Positions 27,058 to 36,740 of a stretch of DNA of 39,869 nucleotides are shown in pieces. Made by a program: the position numbers and the translations under genes. Under the pieces are notes generated by a model. That model had not been told where the DNA came from. It did not search any database and saw nothing but the letters and a program-made list of their open reading frames with translations. Source of the DNA: Pricia sp. (lineage in GTDB: Bacteria; Bacteroidota; Bacteroidia; Flavobacteriales; Flavobacteriaceae); the NCBI GenBank assembly GCA_024635875.1, contig JAGXIC010000202.1:1-39869 (forward strand), in the 5' to 3' direction. Positions within the stretch are counted from its first letter, which is position 1, and every line of letters starts with the position of its first letter.

Positions 27058-28227
27058 ATGCAACAGCTGAAATGCTGTGTGCTTATCCCTACCTATAACA
27101 ACGCAGGTACTTTGGCGCGAGTTTTGGATGGTGTTCTAGCTATGACCAAAAATATCGTTGTGGTCAATGACGGCGCTACCGACAGCACAGAGAGCATCTT
27201 AAAAGCGTATCCCAAAATCCATCAAATCCATCTTCCTCTTAACAAAGGGAAAGGCAAGGCTTTAAAAATCGGATTCAAAGAAGGCCTAGAACTCGGCTAT
27301 GATTTTGCAATAACCATAGATTCCGACGGACAACATTTCCCTGAGGATATTCCCGTTTTTTTAGAAGCTTTGCAAAAAGAGGACACCAAGAACGTACTCT
27401 ACATCGGATCTCGCAATATGAAGCAGTACGATGTGCCCGGATCCAGTAGTTTTGGCAACAAATTCTCGAATTTTTGGTTCTGGTTCGAAACGGGTACATG
27501 GCTTACCGACACGCAATGCGGCTACCGGCTCTATCCGCTCAAGGAAATCGAAAAATTAAATTTGTATACGCCAAAATTCGAGTTCGAAATCGAAGTCATC
27601 GTCAAGGCCGCATGGAACGGTACTTTGGTCAAAAATATTCCCGTAAGAATCTCTTACGATGAAGCGGAAAGGGTATCCCATTTTAGAAAAGGACCCGATT
27701 TTGCACGTATCAGCGTAGTGAACACCATTTTCGTCTTCGTCACGCTTTTCTATATTAAACCGCGTGATTTTTTTCGGAAAATCAAGAAAAAAGGGGTTGC
27801 AAAATTCTTTTCCGAAGATGTCTTGGGAAGTAAAGATTCCCCTCGAAAAAAAGCTTTTTCCATAGCATTGGGTCTTTTTATAGGGTTGAGTCCGTTCTGG
27901 GGTCTACACACGCTATTGGTACTCGGGCTGGCCTTTATATTCAAGTTGAACAAGCCGATAGCTTTCGCGTTTTCGAACATCAGCCTTCCACCGTTTATTC
28001 CATTTGTGCTGTATTTGAGCATTCAGACGGGCGTTTGGATCACAGGGGAAGAAAATTTCTTTGCCTTGGATAGTATAATGGATAATCTTGTCGCCTTAAA
28101 GGGGCTGAAAACCTATCTTATAGGAAGTTTTACGTTAGCAACACTAGTTTCGGTCATTTCAGGCCTTATAAGCTATTTTACCCTGACCCAAATGGCCAAA
28201 CGAAAAATCGCCGTGGAAAATGGATAG
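27058..28227 (+). CDS. Glycosyltransferase family 2 fused to a DUF2062 membrane domain
   Basis: VLIPTYNNAGTLARVLDG, VVNDGATDST, TIDSDGQHFPED. C-terminal RKKAFSIALGLFIGLSPFWGLHTLLVLGLAFIF matches DUF2062. A TTG start at 26992 is the alternative. Confidence 0.88.
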   Translation: MQQLKCCVLIPTYNNAGTLARVLDGVLAMTKNIVVVNDGATDSTESILKAYPKIHQIHLPLNKGKGKALKIGFKEGLELGYDFAITIDSDGQHFPEDIPVFLEALQKEDTKNVLYIGSRNMKQYDVPGSSSFGNKFSNFWFWFETGTWLTDTQCGYRLYPLKEIEKLNLYTPKFEFEIEVIVKAAWNGTLVKNIPVRISYDEAERVSHFRKGPDFARISVVNTIFVFVTLFYIKPRDFFRKIKKKGVAKFFSEDVLGSKDSPRKKAFSIALGLFIGLSPFWGLHTLLVLGLAFIFKLNKPIAFAFSNISLPPFIPFVLYLSIQTGVWITGEENFFALDSIMDNLVALKGLKTYLIGSFTLATLVSVISGLISYFTLTQMAKRKIAVENG

Positions 28228-31200
28228 TTTCTTTTTTCGTGCCTACGTTGCCATTGCCAAAAAACGATGGTTGGCGCTTCTGTGCCTGTTGGGCATCGTC
28301 GGCGTACTTCTCGGCATAACCAGACAGATTGAATTCGATGATGACATTTCGTCCTTAATTCCCGCCAACGAGGAAACCCAGCAGACATTGCAAGTCCTAA
28401 AATCCATCGCCTTTACGGATAAAATCGTTGTCAACATTCGAAAAGGCGAGACCGGTAACGTTGATGACCTGACCCGATACGCCACCGAATTTTTGGATAG
28501 CGTGGAATCAAAACAAGGCGAGTTCATCAAAAACATCCAAGGCAGGGTCGCTTCAGACGATGTACCCAAGACCCTTGATCTGGTCTATGAAAATCTTCCA
28601 CTCTTTTTGGAGGCTTCCGATTATGAAGCCATTCAAAATAGACTATCGCAAGACAGCATTGAAACGATTACCGCCGAAAACTATCGGACCTTGATTTCCC
28701 CTACTGGTATCATAGCGAAAAAAAGTATTGTCCGAGATCCGTTGGGACTATCTTTTATAGCCCTCAAAAAACTAAGGCAACTAGGTTTTGGGGAAGGCTT
28801 CAAACTCCAAAACGGATTTCTACTCAATGAACAGGAAGAAAATATCCTTCTTTTTATCACTCCGACATTCGGTTCCGGCGAAACGAATAAAAACCTGCCC
28901 TTTTCAGATGCGCTCTATGCCGTTCAGGATGCCTTGAACGCCAAATACGGCGACAAAGTAAGCAGCGAATATTTTGGGGCGGCCTTAAGTGCCGTTTCCA
29001 ATGCAAAACAGATCGAACGGGATATAAAATTTACGGTGGGCATTGCGCTGACCTTACTCATTGTTCTGCTTATCTTGTTCTATCGCAATCTGGTCCTTCC
29101 GCTGATACTGTTCGCCCCGACAGTTTTCGGAGGCTTGTTGGCCATCGCTTTCCTGTGCCTTTTACGCGTTGAAATTTCGGCCCTTTCCCTAGGAATCGGT
29201 GCCGTAATGCTCGGCGTTACCTTGGATTACGGGTTGCACATACTGACCCACATCCGCAACGGAGAGGAAACAAAAAGCCTGTTCAAGGAAGTTGCGCCCT
29301 CGGTCTTGATTAGCAGCCTTACCACGGCCAGTGCTTTTCTTTGCCTATTGTTTCTGGAATCCCAAGCCCTTCAAGATTTAGGCATATTCGCGGCCATCAG
29401 CGTATTGGGCGCTTCCGTTTTTGCACTTCTTTTTATCCCACAGGTTTATAAAGGCAAAAAAGCACTGACTGCCACAAAAACCATACTGGATCGATGGGCT
29501 GATCTAGAGTGGCATAAGAGTAAGTGGGCAATTGCAGCATTGTCCATCCTATTTATAATCAGTATTTTAAGGTACGGAAAAGTTGTTTTCGACCAAGATA
29601 TTTCCAAGCTCAACTACGAGACCCAAGCGCTACTCGATGCCCGGGACCGACTTGAAAAATTGACGGACATCGGTTCGAAATCTCTTTACCTGGCCACCTA
29701 CGGGGATAATCTTCAGGAAGTTTTACAGCGAAACGATAGCCTTTTCCTGGTATTGGAACAATTGAAAGAAACGGGTGAAATTGTTAGTTTCGGCTCGATA
29801 GGCACCTTGGTAAAGTCAAACCGTACCCAACAACAAAAAATCGAGGCCTGGCGGCTGTTTTGGGATATCCCGAAAATCGACTCGCTCAAAAATAATCTGA
29901 TTGCTAGCGGATCTGAACTGGGCTTCAAACCAACTGCCTTTTCCCAATTCTATGCCCTCTTGGATGCTGATTTTAAACCTATGCCACTTTCGGAAATCGG
30001 GGCGATACAATCATTTTCTATGGATGATTATGTGGTGACGGACGAAAACGGCACAACAATAACATCATTAATCAAGGTCAATGATGCCGACGCTGCCACT
30101 GTCCGAAAACAATTTAAAGATGTTCCCAATACACTGCTTATCGATCGGCAAAACGTCAACGAGACCTTTTTGGGTAACCTCAAAAACGATTTCAACCGGC
30201 TGTTGGGCTATTCGCTGATCGTAGTGCTATTGATTTTGTACCTATTTTATCGAAGTTTTACCTTAACGTTGATTACCGGTATTCCAATTTTTGTGACCTG
30301 GTTTCTGACGGTCGGTATTATGGGTCTTCTACATATCGAGTTCAACATCTTCAATATCATCATCTGCAGTTTTATATTCGGCCTGGGCGTTGATTATAGC
30401 ATTTTCATGACCAATGGCCTGCTGACCGAGTACCGCACGGGCGAAAAGACCCTCAGCAACCATAAAACATCTATAATACTCTCCGTAATTACCACTATTG
30501 CAGGTGTCGGGGTATTGGTCTTTGCCAAGCATCCGGTGTTGTATACGGTTTCCGTGGTCTCGCTTATCGGTATTGGGTGTGCGCTATTCGTCGCTTTCAC
30601 ACTGCAGCCCCTGTTGTTCCGGCTTTTTTTAGGAGATACCCGTAAACGACCTATTCAACCCAAGATACTGATCCATTCCCTCTTATCGTTTGCCTATTTT
30701 AATTTGGGAGGAGTGCTATTTTCCATCTACTCGTGGATGGTCTTGAAACTAAATCCGAAAGCTCGTTCAAAAAAACAATTGGGACTGCATAAAGCGGCAT
30801 CGAAGTTCATGAAGTCGGTGTTGTATACCAATCCCTTTGTATCCAAAAAAGTAATAAATGACCATAACGAAACCTTTGAAAAGCCGGCGATGATGATTGC
30901 CAACCATACGTCATTTTTAGATATTTTGTCCATGGGCATGCTACATCCTAAGTGTATCTATCTCGTTAAAGATCATGTTTACAACTCCAAAACCGTAGGG
31001 TATGCTGCTAGACTACATGGTGCCTATCCCGTTTCTGGGGGCATTGAGGGCGGCGAGGCCTTCCTGAAACAGAAATTGGCACAAGGTTTTTCAATCATTG
31101 CGTTTCCGGAAGGCACCCGATCGGCGACAAACAAGATAGGCCGCTTCCACAAAGGCGCCTTCTATTTGGCAGAACAGCTCAGTCTCGACATTCTGCCCGT

Positions 31201-31900
31201 TATGATCCATGGCGGTTCGGAAGTCTCGCCCAAGGGGACTTTTATCATCCGCAATGGCAGTATAACCATCGAAATATTGTCGAGAATCACCCCAGATGAT
31301 TCGCGGTTCTCAACAGGCTATTCCAAACGACCTAAAGAAATCGGCCAGTATTTCAGGTCCGAATTTAGGAGGCTGCGCGACCAGATTGAGGATCCAACCT
31401 ATTGGCACAAACTGATTTTAGAGAATTATCGCCATAAAGGGGATGCTATCTACAAAGCGGTCAAAACAGACCTAAAAGATAACGCGAAAACCTATAAAAA
31501 GATTCTGGAAAACCTTGGTGAAACAGATACTATTATCCATTTATCCCAAGACTTCGGACAGTTAGATCTGCTGTTGGCCTTGGATTCTGTTGACCGTAGA
31601 ATCGTCACTTATATAGAGAATCACGAGGCTAGGACGATTTTGAAAAACAATTATTTGACGCACAATTATAGTAAGCTTATTGTTGTGAATTCTGTTAAAG
31701 AGGCGTTAGAAAATTCAGCTAAAGTATTAATCATCGATTTGGAAGGTTTTGAGGTGAATAGTATCGACAGGGAGGCGTTTGATTTTATAGCTATCGTTCT
31801 TTTGAAAAGAGGTCGTCAGACTCAAATTCTCAAGGGTTTCGTCACTTCCCTCGAAAATGATAACTTTATCCTGTTTAAGAGAGAAATTCATAAAGAATGA
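28220..31900 (+). CDS. MMPL/RND-family transporter fused to a PlsC-like 1-acylglycerol-3-phosphate acyltransferase and an additional C-terminal domain
   Basis: 1226 aa: two RND-like TM blocks (LDYGLHILTHIR; FGLGVDYSIFMTNG), NHTSFLDI (H-x4-D) and FPEGTRS PlsC motifs, then a roughly 170 aa Rossmann-like tail. Confidence 0.9.
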   Translation: MDSFFFRAYVAIAKKRWLALLCLLGIVGVLLGITRQIEFDDDISSLIPANEETQQTLQVLKSIAFTDKIVVNIRKGETGNVDDLTRYATEFLDSVESKQGEFIKNIQGRVASDDVPKTLDLVYENLPLFLEASDYEAIQNRLSQDSIETITAENYRTLISPTGIIAKKSIVRDPLGLSFIALKKLRQLGFGEGFKLQNGFLLNEQEENILLFITPTFGSGETNKNLPFSDALYAVQDALNAKYGDKVSSEYFGAALSAVSNAKQIERDIKFTVGIALTLLIVLLILFYRNLVLPLILFAPTVFGGLLAIAFLCLLRVEISALSLGIGAVMLGVTLDYGLHILTHIRNGEETKSLFKEVAPSVLISSLTTASAFLCLLFLESQALQDLGIFAAISVLGASVFALLFIPQVYKGKKALTATKTILDRWADLEWHKSKWAIAALSILFIISILRYGKVVFDQDISKLNYETQALLDARDRLEKLTDIGSKSLYLATYGDNLQEVLQRNDSLFLVLEQLKETGEIVSFGSIGTLVKSNRTQQQKIEAWRLFWDIPKIDSLKNNLIASGSELGFKPTAFSQFYALLDADFKPMPLSEIGAIQSFSMDDYVVTDENGTTITSLIKVNDADAATVRKQFKDVPNTLLIDRQNVNETFLGNLKNDFNRLLGYSLIVVLLILYLFYRSFTLTLITGIPIFVTWFLTVGIMGLLHIEFNIFNIIICSFIFGLGVDYSIFMTNGLLTEYRTGEKTLSNHKTSIILSVITTIAGVGVLVFAKHPVLYTVSVVSLIGIGCALFVAFTLQPLLFRLFLGDTRKRPIQPKILIHSLLSFAYFNLGGVLFSIYSWMVLKLNPKARSKKQLGLHKAASKFMKSVLYTNPFVSKKVINDHNETFEKPAMMIANHTSFLDILSMGMLHPKCIYLVKDHVYNSKTVGYAARLHGAYPVSGGIEGGEAFLKQKLAQGFSIIAFPEGTRSATNKIGRFHKGAFYLAEQLSLDILPVMIHGGSEVSPKGTFIIRNGSITIEILSRITPDDSRFSTGYSKRPKEIGQYFRSEFRRLRDQIEDPTYWHKLILENYRHKGDAIYKAVKTDLKDNAKTYKKILENLGETDTIIHLSQDFGQLDLLLALDSVDRRIVTYIENHEARTILKNNYLTHNYSKLIVVNSVKEALENSAKVLIIDLEGFEVNSIDREAFDFIAIVLLKRGRQTQILKGFVTSLENDNFILFKREIHKE

Positions 31901-33450
31901 AATCCCAGTACGACATCGTAATCATAGGCAGCGGAATGGGCGGCCTGGTCGCAGCCAATATTATGGCGCGCGAGGGAAAGTCTGTTTGTGTGCTGGAAAA
32001 AAACAACCAATTCGGGGGCAACCTACAGACTTTTGTGCGTGAAAAGACGATTTTTGACACGGGGGTTCATTATTTAGGCGGACTTTCGGAAGGCCAAAAT
32101 CTCTACCGCTACTTCGATTATTTAGATATTCTAGACGGCCTACACTTTAAAAAGCTGGACGAGGATGGATTTGATATCATCACTTTTGATGACGATGACA
32201 CAGAATATCCACATGCCCAAGGTTATGAGAATTTTGCATCCCGGTTAAAACTAAAATTTCCGGAAGAAGCCGATGCAATTCATACCTATTGCGAAAAGTT
32301 ACAGGAAGTCTGCCAGAAATTCCCGCTTTACAACCTCGAAGCCGGTAAGCCCTACCATCAAGATTCCGACCTGTTCGCACTTGGCGCAAAATCGTATATC
32401 GATGCATTGACGGATAACAAAAGACTACAGGCCGTACTGGCGGGCTCCAATCTTTTGTACGCGGGCGAACCCGAAAAAACCCCCTTTTACGTTCATGCGC
32501 TTTCCATCAACTCTTTTATAGAAAGCGCTTACCGCTGTGCCGACGGGGGAAGCCAGATTACCAAATTGCTTATTCGAAGATTGAAGGAAAACGGTGGCGA
32601 TGCGTTCAAACATCAAGAAGTCACCCGTATTAATGTTACCGACAAAAAAGTGGTCTCCGTAACCACCAAAACGGGACAAGAAATCGAAGGCGGCCTTTTC
32701 ATATCAAATATCGATCCAAAAAGCACCTTAAGGTTGACGGAGGGCGACCCATTCAGAAAATCGTTCACCCGGCGCATCGATGAGATGGAAAGTACCATTT
32801 CCGCTTTTAGCATCCATATTGTACTGAAACCGAAATCGTTTAAGTATTTGAACCATAATTACTACCATTCCAAAGACCTCAACGCCGTTTGGAACGGCCA
32901 TACATACACCCAAGAAAATTGGCCCATGAGCTATATGGTTTCCATGGGGGTCCGCAAAAATCAGGACGAATGGGGCGAACAAATGACTGCCATAAGCTAT
33001 ATGCGTTTTGAAGAGGTCATCCCTTGGGCAAAAACCTTCAATACGGTCGCCGATAAGAACGACCGCGGGGAAACTTACGCTGAGTTCAAGGCGAAAAAAA
33101 AGGAACTGTTTTTGAATGAATTGGAAAAGAAGTTTCCGAACATCCGAGAGTGCATTCAATCCATTCACACTTCGACGCCCCTGTCGTACCGCGACTATAT
33201 CGGTTGCCATCGCGGGGGAATGTACGGCTACATAAAAGATGTAGAAAACCCGTTAAAATCGTTCATTTCGCCCCAAACCAAAGTAGAAAATCTTTATTTT
33301 ACGGGACAAAGCTTGAACATGCACGGTATTTTAGGAGTTACCATTAGCGGGGTTGTGACTTGCTCAGAAATTTTGGGTGCTGAATATTTATTGGAAAAAA
33401 TCGTGGCAAGAAGTGAAAAAAGTGGGCGTTTACAGCAAGTGAAGGCATAG
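31897..33450 (+). CDS. CrtI/phytoene desaturase-like NAD(P)/FAD-dependent oxidoreductase
   Basis: IVIIGSGMGGLVAANIMAREGKSVCVLEKNNQFGGNLQTF; C-terminal GQSLNMHGILGVTISGVVTCSEILG. Confidence 0.9.
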   Translation: MKSQYDIVIIGSGMGGLVAANIMAREGKSVCVLEKNNQFGGNLQTFVREKTIFDTGVHYLGGLSEGQNLYRYFDYLDILDGLHFKKLDEDGFDIITFDDDDTEYPHAQGYENFASRLKLKFPEEADAIHTYCEKLQEVCQKFPLYNLEAGKPYHQDSDLFALGAKSYIDALTDNKRLQAVLAGSNLLYAGEPEKTPFYVHALSINSFIESAYRCADGGSQITKLLIRRLKENGGDAFKHQEVTRINVTDKKVVSVTTKTGQEIEGGLFISNIDPKSTLRLTEGDPFRKSFTRRIDEMESTISAFSIHIVLKPKSFKYLNHNYYHSKDLNAVWNGHTYTQENWPMSYMVSMGVRKNQDEWGEQMTAISYMRFEEVIPWAKTFNTVADKNDRGETYAEFKAKKKELFLNELEKKFPNIRECIQSIHTSTPLSYRDYIGCHRGGMYGYIKDVENPLKSFISPQTKVENLYFTGQSLNMHGILGVTISGVVTCSEILGAEYLLEKIVARSEKSGRLQQVKA

Positions 33451-33557
33451 AGATGGTGCATGCGGTCAAAAGAGCGAAGCGGAAATCAAAAACTAAGAAA
33501 CATCTTACCTAAAAAAGTCTGCCTGTCGTTGGTTCAGTTTAAACATTTTATACGTTT

Positions 33558-35291
33558 ATGAGTTTATTCAATCGATCTGGCCTTCTAAAAATACTGCAAT
33601 TCCCTTTATCGATAGTGACTGGAGTAGGCTCGTGCGCTTGGCTTCAAAAAATACAGCTATTTGGAGTATTGCTTTTGCTCCTAACCTCATGCGGTGTAAA
33701 AAAATCATTGCACGACGTACCGAATGTAGGCCAATACGAATCCGAAATTCCGGAACGGACCCAACTGAACGACTCCACTTTTGTTCTGGACCACAATTTC
33801 CTGACCAAAAACCGACAAGGCCAATGGGAGCTGTATGTGGATGGAAATCCTTATGAACTCGGGCTCAAGATAGGCAGCCTTACCCAAGAACTCTTTCACC
33901 ACCAAGAACGGATTTTTGTCGATAAAATCGATTCCCTGGTACCCTCCAAAGGCAAACAAAAGCTGCTCCGAAAATTTCTCGCCTGGTTTAATCGCAAAAT
34001 GTACCGCAATATCGACGAGCAGTACAAGGCCGAAATTTACGGAATGGCTCAGTACGCCTCAAAAGATTTCGACTATATCGCCAAACCCTATCAAAGGGTC
34101 ATGTACTTTCACGGGGCGCACGATATTGGGCATGCCCTGCAAGATTTGGCCTTGGTAGGCTGTTCGAGCTTTGCGGCCTGGGGCGACCATACCAAGGACG
34201 GAAAAATGATCATCGGTCGTAATTTCGATTTTTATGTGGGCGACGAATTCGCGAAAAATAAGATTATCGCATTCGTTGCACCCGATGAAGGGCATAAGTT
34301 CATGTCCGTAACTTGGGGCGGGTTTATAGGAGTGTTATCGGGGATGAACGACCAAGGCCTTACGGTAAGCATCAACGCGGGAAAATCTGATTTTCCGATA
34401 GTTGCCAAAACTCCCATTTCGTTGGTCACCCGCGAGATTTTGCAATACGCTTCTACCATTGCCGAAGCCATCGCCATCGCCAAAAAAAGGAAAGTATTCG
34501 TTTCGGAATCCATATTCGTTGGAAGTGCTAAGGACAAGCGGGCCGCTGTAATCGAAGTCTCGCCGAATAATTTCGGAGTGTACGAGGTCGAGAACTCGGA
34601 TCAACTAATCTGTTCCAATCATTTTCAGAGCGCGGCCTACGCCCATGACAAAAAAAATCGAAAGCATATTCTTGAAAGCCATTCGCAATACCGTTACAAG
34701 CGGATGGAAGAATTGTTGGATGAGCAATCCAAAGTGACTCCCGAAATCGTCGTTGACATCCTCCGCGATAAAAAAGGCCTTGATGACAAGCGCATTGGCT
34801 ATGGCAACGAAAAGGCCCTGAACCAATTGTTGGCGCATCACGGTATCGTTTTCCAACCAGAAGACCTGAAAGTATGGGTCTCCAGTAATCCGTATCAATT
34901 GGGGGAGTTCGTGGGCTATGACCTCAACGAAATTTTCAACGAAACGGATGGTGGGGACGGGGCGAAATCAATGTCCCTACCAAAATTGAACATTGCCAAA
35001 GACCCCTTTTTAAATACGTTGGCCTATCGACACTATCAGCGTTACCGAAAGCTCCGAAACCAAATTACAATGGCGATTTCTTCGGATGGAAAAGTAGATA
35101 AAAAGACGCTAGAAGAATTCATACTGCTTAATCCCGATTTTTGGGAAGCCTACTACTTGGTCGGAAAGTACAATTATGAAAAAGGATATTATCATTTGGC
35201 CCTGAAGGCTTTTTTGGAAGCGGAGACCAAAGAAATCACCACCGTCCCGGACAGGAAAAAAATAGAACGCTACATTCGCAAATTAAAATGA
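33558..35291 (+). CDS. C45-family (acyl-CoA:6-APA acyltransferase-like, Ntn hydrolase) lipoprotein with C-terminal TPR-like segment
   Basis: Lipobox LLLLLTSC; candidate nucleophile LVGCSSFAAWGDHTKDGKMIIGRNFDFYVG; C-terminal NPDFWEAYYLVGKYNYEKGYYHLALKAFLEA. Confidence 0.85.
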   Translation: MSLFNRSGLLKILQFPLSIVTGVGSCAWLQKIQLFGVLLLLLTSCGVKKSLHDVPNVGQYESEIPERTQLNDSTFVLDHNFLTKNRQGQWELYVDGNPYELGLKIGSLTQELFHHQERIFVDKIDSLVPSKGKQKLLRKFLAWFNRKMYRNIDEQYKAEIYGMAQYASKDFDYIAKPYQRVMYFHGAHDIGHALQDLALVGCSSFAAWGDHTKDGKMIIGRNFDFYVGDEFAKNKIIAFVAPDEGHKFMSVTWGGFIGVLSGMNDQGLTVSINAGKSDFPIVAKTPISLVTREILQYASTIAEAIAIAKKRKVFVSESIFVGSAKDKRAAVIEVSPNNFGVYEVENSDQLICSNHFQSAAYAHDKKNRKHILESHSQYRYKRMEELLDEQSKVTPEIVVDILRDKKGLDDKRIGYGNEKALNQLLAHHGIVFQPEDLKVWVSSNPYQLGEFVGYDLNEIFNETDGGDGAKSMSLPKLNIAKDPFLNTLAYRHYQRYRKLRNQITMAISSDGKVDKKTLEEFILLNPDFWEAYYLVGKYNYEKGYYHLALKAFLEAETKEITTVPDRKKIERYIRKLK

Positions 35292-35439
35292 AGGGTCGAC
35301 CAATAATAACCCGGCATACCCAATCGAACGCTGACACCAAAGATTGGGCGGAAAGGCACCAAATGAAGTCTTAACCATTTGCGTCACTTACCGGCCAGAC
35401 ATGGCTGCGTTCAAGTATTGAAATGTAAATCTTTGTACT

Positions 35440-36729
35440 ATGATTCCAAAAATCGAAAAAGCATCCTTACCAGAAATCAAGACTTTCCAGGAAGAAAAAC
35501 TGAGGGAGCTTTTCGAATATTTAAATACGAATTCCACTTACTATCGACGATTGTTTCGAAAACACAAAATAAGTGCGGATGCCATCCGCACTTTAGAAGA
35601 TCTGAAGCGCATTCCGACCACTTCAAAGGAAAATCTTCAGAAGTTCAACGATGATTTTTTGTGTGTGCCGAAAAAAAAAATAATCGATTTTGTGACCACA
35701 TCGGGAACGCTCGGTGAGCCTGTGACCATTGGTTTGACAGATGCCGACCTTGACCGGCTGGCTTATAACGAGGCGATTTCGTTTGCCTGTGCCGGCGTAA
35801 CCGACGAAGACGTTTTACAATTAACCACAACCATCGACCGACGTTTTATGGCAGGGCTTGCCTATTTTTTAGGCGCGAGAAAATTGGGGGCTGGAATTAT
35901 TCGCGTCGGGGCGGGCATCCCTGAACTGCAATGGGACAGCATTAAAAAATTCAGTCCTTCCTATTTGATAGTGGTGCCATCCTTCCTATTGAAATTGATA
36001 GAGTACGCCGAACAACATGATATCGATGTGGACGCTTCAGGGATAAAAGGGGCGATTTGCATCGGCGAATCGCTGCGCGATCAAGATTTCTCGCTTAACG
36101 TACTGGCCAATAAGATAAAATCAGCTTGGGACATTGAACTATACTCCACTTACGCCTCCACCGAAATGAGCACCGCTTTTACCGAGTGTTCGGAACAGCA
36201 AGGCGGACACCAACATCCGGAATTGATTATCACGGAAATTTTGGACGAAGATGAGAATCCTGTTCCCGAGGGCACAGAAGGCGAACTGGTGATCACGACT
36301 TTGGGAGTAGAGGCCATGCCTCTTTTACGCTTTAAGACCGGAGACATGGTCGTGGCCCATAGCTCGCCCTGCCGTTGCGGAAGAAACGGCTTGCGGCTAG
36401 GTCCCGTAGTAGGCCGTAAAAAACAGATGATCAAATATAAAGGTACTACGCTCTATCCGCCGGCCATGCACAATGCGCTCAACGATTTTCCGGAAGTGGA
36501 CAGTTTTGTCATCGAAATCTATCACAATAGCATCGGTACAGATGAAATTCGAATTAAAATCGCTGCAAAAATACCTTCCGAAGAACTTTTGCAAACGATA
36601 AAAGATCACTTCCGTTCAAAACTACGTGTAACTCCCAGTATCGAATTTGTTCCCAAAGAAGAAGTGCAAAAACTGCGGATGTCTAAGTTAGGGCGGAAAC
36701 CAGTTAGTGTTATTGATAAGCGCTCTTAA
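35440..36729 (+). CDS. Phenylacetate-CoA ligase (PaaK)-like adenylate-forming enzyme
   Basis: VTTSGTLGEPVTIGLT P-loop-like motif, LYSTYASTEM, FKTGDMVVAHSSPCRCGRNGLRLG, GRKKQMIKYKGTTLYPPAM. Confidence 0.9.
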   Translation: MIPKIEKASLPEIKTFQEEKLRELFEYLNTNSTYYRRLFRKHKISADAIRTLEDLKRIPTTSKENLQKFNDDFLCVPKKKIIDFVTTSGTLGEPVTIGLTDADLDRLAYNEAISFACAGVTDEDVLQLTTTIDRRFMAGLAYFLGARKLGAGIIRVGAGIPELQWDSIKKFSPSYLIVVPSFLLKLIEYAEQHDIDVDASGIKGAICIGESLRDQDFSLNVLANKIKSAWDIELYSTYASTEMSTAFTECSEQQGGHQHPELIITEILDEDENPVPEGTEGELVITTLGVEAMPLLRFKTGDMVVAHSSPCRCGRNGLRLGPVVGRKKQMIKYKGTTLYPPAMHNALNDFPEVDSFVIEIYHNSIGTDEIRIKIAAKIPSEELLQTIKDHFRSKLRVTPSIEFVPKEEVQKLRMSKLGRKPVSVIDKRS

Positions 36730-36740
36730 GGTTTTCATAT

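Noticed and set aside
32728-33210. 160 aa - strand ORF
   Set aside because: Antisense to the CrtI-like oxidoreductase gene, with no independent support.
35379-35654. 91 aa + strand ORF overlapping the PaaK-like start
   Set aside because: Out-of-frame overlap with a convincing CDS.
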